DNA from: Channallabes apus
Taxonomy: Eukaryota; Chordata; Actinopteri; Siluriformes; Clariidae
NCBI GenBank assembly: GCA_030522415.1
Contig: CM060118.1
Span: 21,131,151 to 21,195,150, forward strand
DNA length: 64,000 bases
Direction: 5' to 3'
The notes under the pieces were generated by a model, which had not been told where the DNA came from, did not search any database, and worked only from the letters and a program-made list of their open reading frames with translations. The translations under genes were made by a program, and so were the position numbers. This document shows, in pieces, positions 62,090 to 64,000 of the stretch (position 1 is the stretch's first letter; each line of letters begins with the position of its first letter).

Positions 62090-62092
<3 letters not shown>
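60471..62092. other. Noncoding, far upstream of tlx1
   Basis: Includes a GT tract (60979-61016) embedded in a non-repetitive, moderately GC-rich segment (60940-61210), and the Tc1 fragment at 61467-61720. No gene. Confidence 0.5.
61467..61720 (-). pseudogene. Tc1-like transposase C-terminal fragment
   Basis: It starts with the same cattaaatccaccta sequence as the fragment at 27361. On the minus strand it contains TKPPNSPDPNPIEYA, equivalent to the catalytic [11 protein letters not shown] motif of the same family, followed by decayed C-terminal sequence. No termini are retained. Confidence 0.7.

Positions 62093-62132
<40 letters not shown>
62093..62132. repeat. (TA)n microsatellite at the Tc1 copy B insertion site
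   Basis: A pure TA run ending exactly at the left tip of the transposon. The right flank is also tatata, so the element integrated inside a TA repeat, its preferred target dinucleotide. Confidence 0.93.
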
Positions 62133-62135
<3 letters not shown>

Positions 62136-63752
62136 TGGTGTGAAAAACTATTTGCCCCCCTCCTGATTTCTTATTCTTTTGCATGTTTGTCACACAAAAT
62201 GTTTCTGATCATCAAACACATTTAACTATTAGTCAAAGATAACACAAGTAAACACAAAATGCAGTTTTTAAATGAGGGGTTTTATTATTTAGGGAGAAAA
62301 AAAATCCAAACCTACATGGCCCTGTGTGAAAAAGTAATTGCCCCCTAAACCTAATAACTGGTTGGGCCACCCTTAGCAGCAATAACTACAATCAGGCGTT
62401 TGCGATAACTTGCAACGAGTCTTTTACAGCGCTCTGGAGGAATTTTGGCCCACTCATCTTTGCAGAATTGTTGTAATTCAGCTTTATTTGAGGGTTTTCT
62501 AGCATGAACCGCCTTTTTAAGGTCATGCCACAACATCTCAATAAGATTCAGGTCAGGACTTTGACTAGGCCACTCCAAAGTCTTCATTTTGTTTTTCTTC
62601 AGCCATTCAGAGGTGGATTTGCTGCTGTGTTTTGGGTCATTGTCCTGCTGCAGCACCCAAGATCGCTTCAGCTTGAGTTGACGAACAGATGGCCGGACAT
62701 TCTCCTTCAGGATTTTTAGGTAGACAGTAGAATTCATGGTTCCATCTATCACAGCAAGCCTTCCAGGTCCTGAAGCAGCAAAACAACCCCAGACCATCAC
62801 ACTACCACCACCATATTTTACTGTTGGTATGATGTTCTTTTTCTGAAATGCTGTGTTACTTTTACGCCAGATGTAACGGGACACGCACCTTCCAAAAAGT
62901 TCAACTTTTGTCTCGTCGGTCCACAAGGTATTTTCCCAAAAGTCTTGGCAATCATTGAGATGTTTTTTAGCAAAATTGAGACGAGCCTTAATGTTCTTTT
63001 TGCTTAAAAGTGGTTTGCGCCTTGGAAATCTGCCATGCAGGCCGTTTTTGCCCAGTCTCTTTCTTATGGTGGAGTCGTGAACACTGACCTTAATTGAGGC
63101 AAGTGAGGCCTGCAGTTCTTTAGATGTTGTCCTGGGGTCTTTTGTGGCCTCTCGGATGAGTCGTCTCTGCGCTCTTGGGGTAATTTTGGTCGGCCGGCCA
63201 CTCCTGGGAAGGTTCACCACTGTACCATGTTTTTGCCATTTGTGGATAATGGCTCTCACTGTGGTTCGCTGGAGTCCCAAAGCTTTAGAAATGGCTTTAT
63301 AACCTTTACCAGACTGATAGATCTCAATTACTTTTGTTCTCATTTGTTCCTGAATTTCTTTGGATCTTGGCATGATGTCTAGCTTTTGAGGTGCTTTTGG
63401 TCTACTTCTCTGTGTCGGGTAGCTCCTATTTAAGTGATTTCTTGATTGAAACAGGTGTGCCAGTAATCAGGCCTGGGGGTGACTACAGAAATTGAACTCA
63501 GGTGTGATAAACTACAGTTAAGTTATTTTTTAACAAGGGGGGCAATCACTTTTTCACACAGGGCCATGTAGATTTGGAGTTTTTTTTCTCCCTTAATAAC
63601 GTAAACCTTCATTTAAAAACTGCATTTTGTGTTCAATTATGTTATCTTTGACTAATAGTTAACGGTTTTTGATGAGCAGAAACATTTAAGTGTGACAAAC
63701 ATGCAAAAGAATAAGAAATCAGGAAGGGGGCAAATAGTTTTTCACACCACTG
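62133..63752 (-). mobile_element. Full-length Tc1/mariner transposon (Tc1-like, IR/DR ends), copy B
   Basis: Terminal inverted repeats begin cagtggtgtgaaaaactatt at both ends and are bounded by TA on each side (62131-62132 and 63753-63754), the Tc1 target duplication. Each arm is about 200 bp or more. Each holds an inner repeat of the outer tip (gtgtgaaaaagt.attgcccc), near 62321-62345 and 63539-63564. This gives the IR/DR arrangement of Sleeping Beauty-type elements. The element sits directly against a (TA)n microsatellite. It carries one uninterrupted transposase ORF on the minus strand and is the best preserved mobile element in the window. Confidence 0.95.
62351..63373 (-). CDS. Tc1-like DD34E transposase, intact 340-aa ORF
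   Basis: 340 residues, the same length as Sleeping Beauty transposase. An N-terminal paired-like pair of helix-turn-helix segments (about 8-50 and 65-115) flanks a GRP hook at 59-61. The catalytic triad is D153 (LWTDETK), D244 (QQDND) and E279, with 34 residues between D244 and E279. GGGSVMVWGCFAASGPG lies at 188-204. Its role is to cut the element out and paste it at TA sites. Oddity: residue 277 is Leu where the conserved motif and the broken sister copy have Pro (DLNPIE becomes DLNLIE), which could weaken activity. No stop or frameshift is present. Like other Tc1 genes it is intronless. Confidence 0.93.
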   Translation of the reverse strand: MPRSKEIQEQMRTKVIEIYQSGKGYKAISKALGLQRTTVRAIIHKWQKHGTVVNLPRSGRPTKITPRAQRRLIREATKDPRTTSKELQASLASIKVSVHDSTIRKRLGKNGLHGRFPRRKPLLSKKNIKARLNFAKKHLNDCQDFWENTLWTDETKVELFGRCVSRYIWRKSNTAFQKKNIIPTVKYGGGSVMVWGCFAASGPGRLAVIDGTMNSTVYLKILKENVRPSVRQLKLKRSWVLQQDNDPKHSSKSTSEWLKKNKMKTLEWPSQSPDLNLIEMLWHDLKKAVHARKPSNKAELQQFCKDEWAKIPPERCKRLVASYRKRLIVVIAAKGGPTSY

Positions 63753-63754
63753 TA

Positions 63755-64000
63755 TATATACACACATCACATGATTTGTGGTTTACCCACCTCTGCCGTA
63801 GTCTAGACCCAGCTGAAAGTGATCTGTATTAAATGTCATCTGTCAACATTTTTTTTGTTATTGCACTTTCATTTGTAATGGTGCTCCTTTAATTAAAACT
63901 TAATTGAGATTTATATCTCCTTGTCCTTTTCTGCACTACACAGGAAAGACCCCATTTAATCTCTATTATAAAAGTAACTAAGCAACTTTGACTCTGAATA
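63755..64000. other. Noncoding, window end
   Basis: AT-rich flank to the right of Tc1 copy B. No recognisable features. Confidence 0.5.

Overview
This is a stretch of vertebrate chromosome, almost certainly from a teleost fish and possibly an ostariophysan such as a catfish (the species is an inference). The evidence is spliced genes with GT-AG introns, abundant Tc1/mariner and hAT transposon copies, tRNA-derived SINEs with the fish-typical 'aagtcgctctggataagagc' tail, and many AT, CA, GA and GATA microsatellites. I see no operons, CRISPR arrays or other prokaryotic features.

Three protein-coding genes are supported, all on the minus strand. (1) tlx1 (45869-48764) has three exons that join in frame to a 306-residue TLX/Hox11 homeodomain protein. 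(2) sdhaf4 (38962-43150) has three very short exons that join in frame to a 103-residue succinate dehydrogenase assembly factor; no exon is long enough to stand out as an ORF. (3) smap1 is represented only by coding exon 1 (36950-37067), the start of an ArfGAP. Transcription runs leftward, so bases 1-36949 are most simply read as its first intron or introns; no further smap1 exon was recognised. sdhaf4 just upstream of smap1 in the same orientation matches the human SDHAF4-SMAP1 order. tlx1 beside them is a different linkage from human, where TLX1 lies on another chromosome.

Layout: 1-36.9 kb is transposon-rich presumed smap1 intron. It holds SINEs, mariner relics, two truncated Tc1 elements abutting at 15.3-17.4 kb, a complete but frame-broken Tc1 element at 23.4-25.0 kb, and Tc1 and MITE debris at 27.4-34.2 kb. 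36.9-37.3 kb is the smap1 first exon and promoter region. 38.7-43.3 kb is sdhaf4, whose second intron carries a nested hAT element. 45.9-48.8 kb is tlx1. 48.8-62 kb is noncoding DNA upstream of tlx1, with a CpG-rich block at 50.9 kb and low-repeat, homeodomain-site-rich candidates for conserved regulatory elements, notably 56.27-56.88 kb. 62.1-63.75 kb is a full-length Tc1 element with an uninterrupted 340-codon transposase ORF.

I found no multi-gene system that looks new. The most checkable items are the cryptic sdhaf4 gene, the nearly intact Tc1 transposon and its broken sister copy, a DD36E-spaced transposase, and the candidate tlx1 regulatory DNA.
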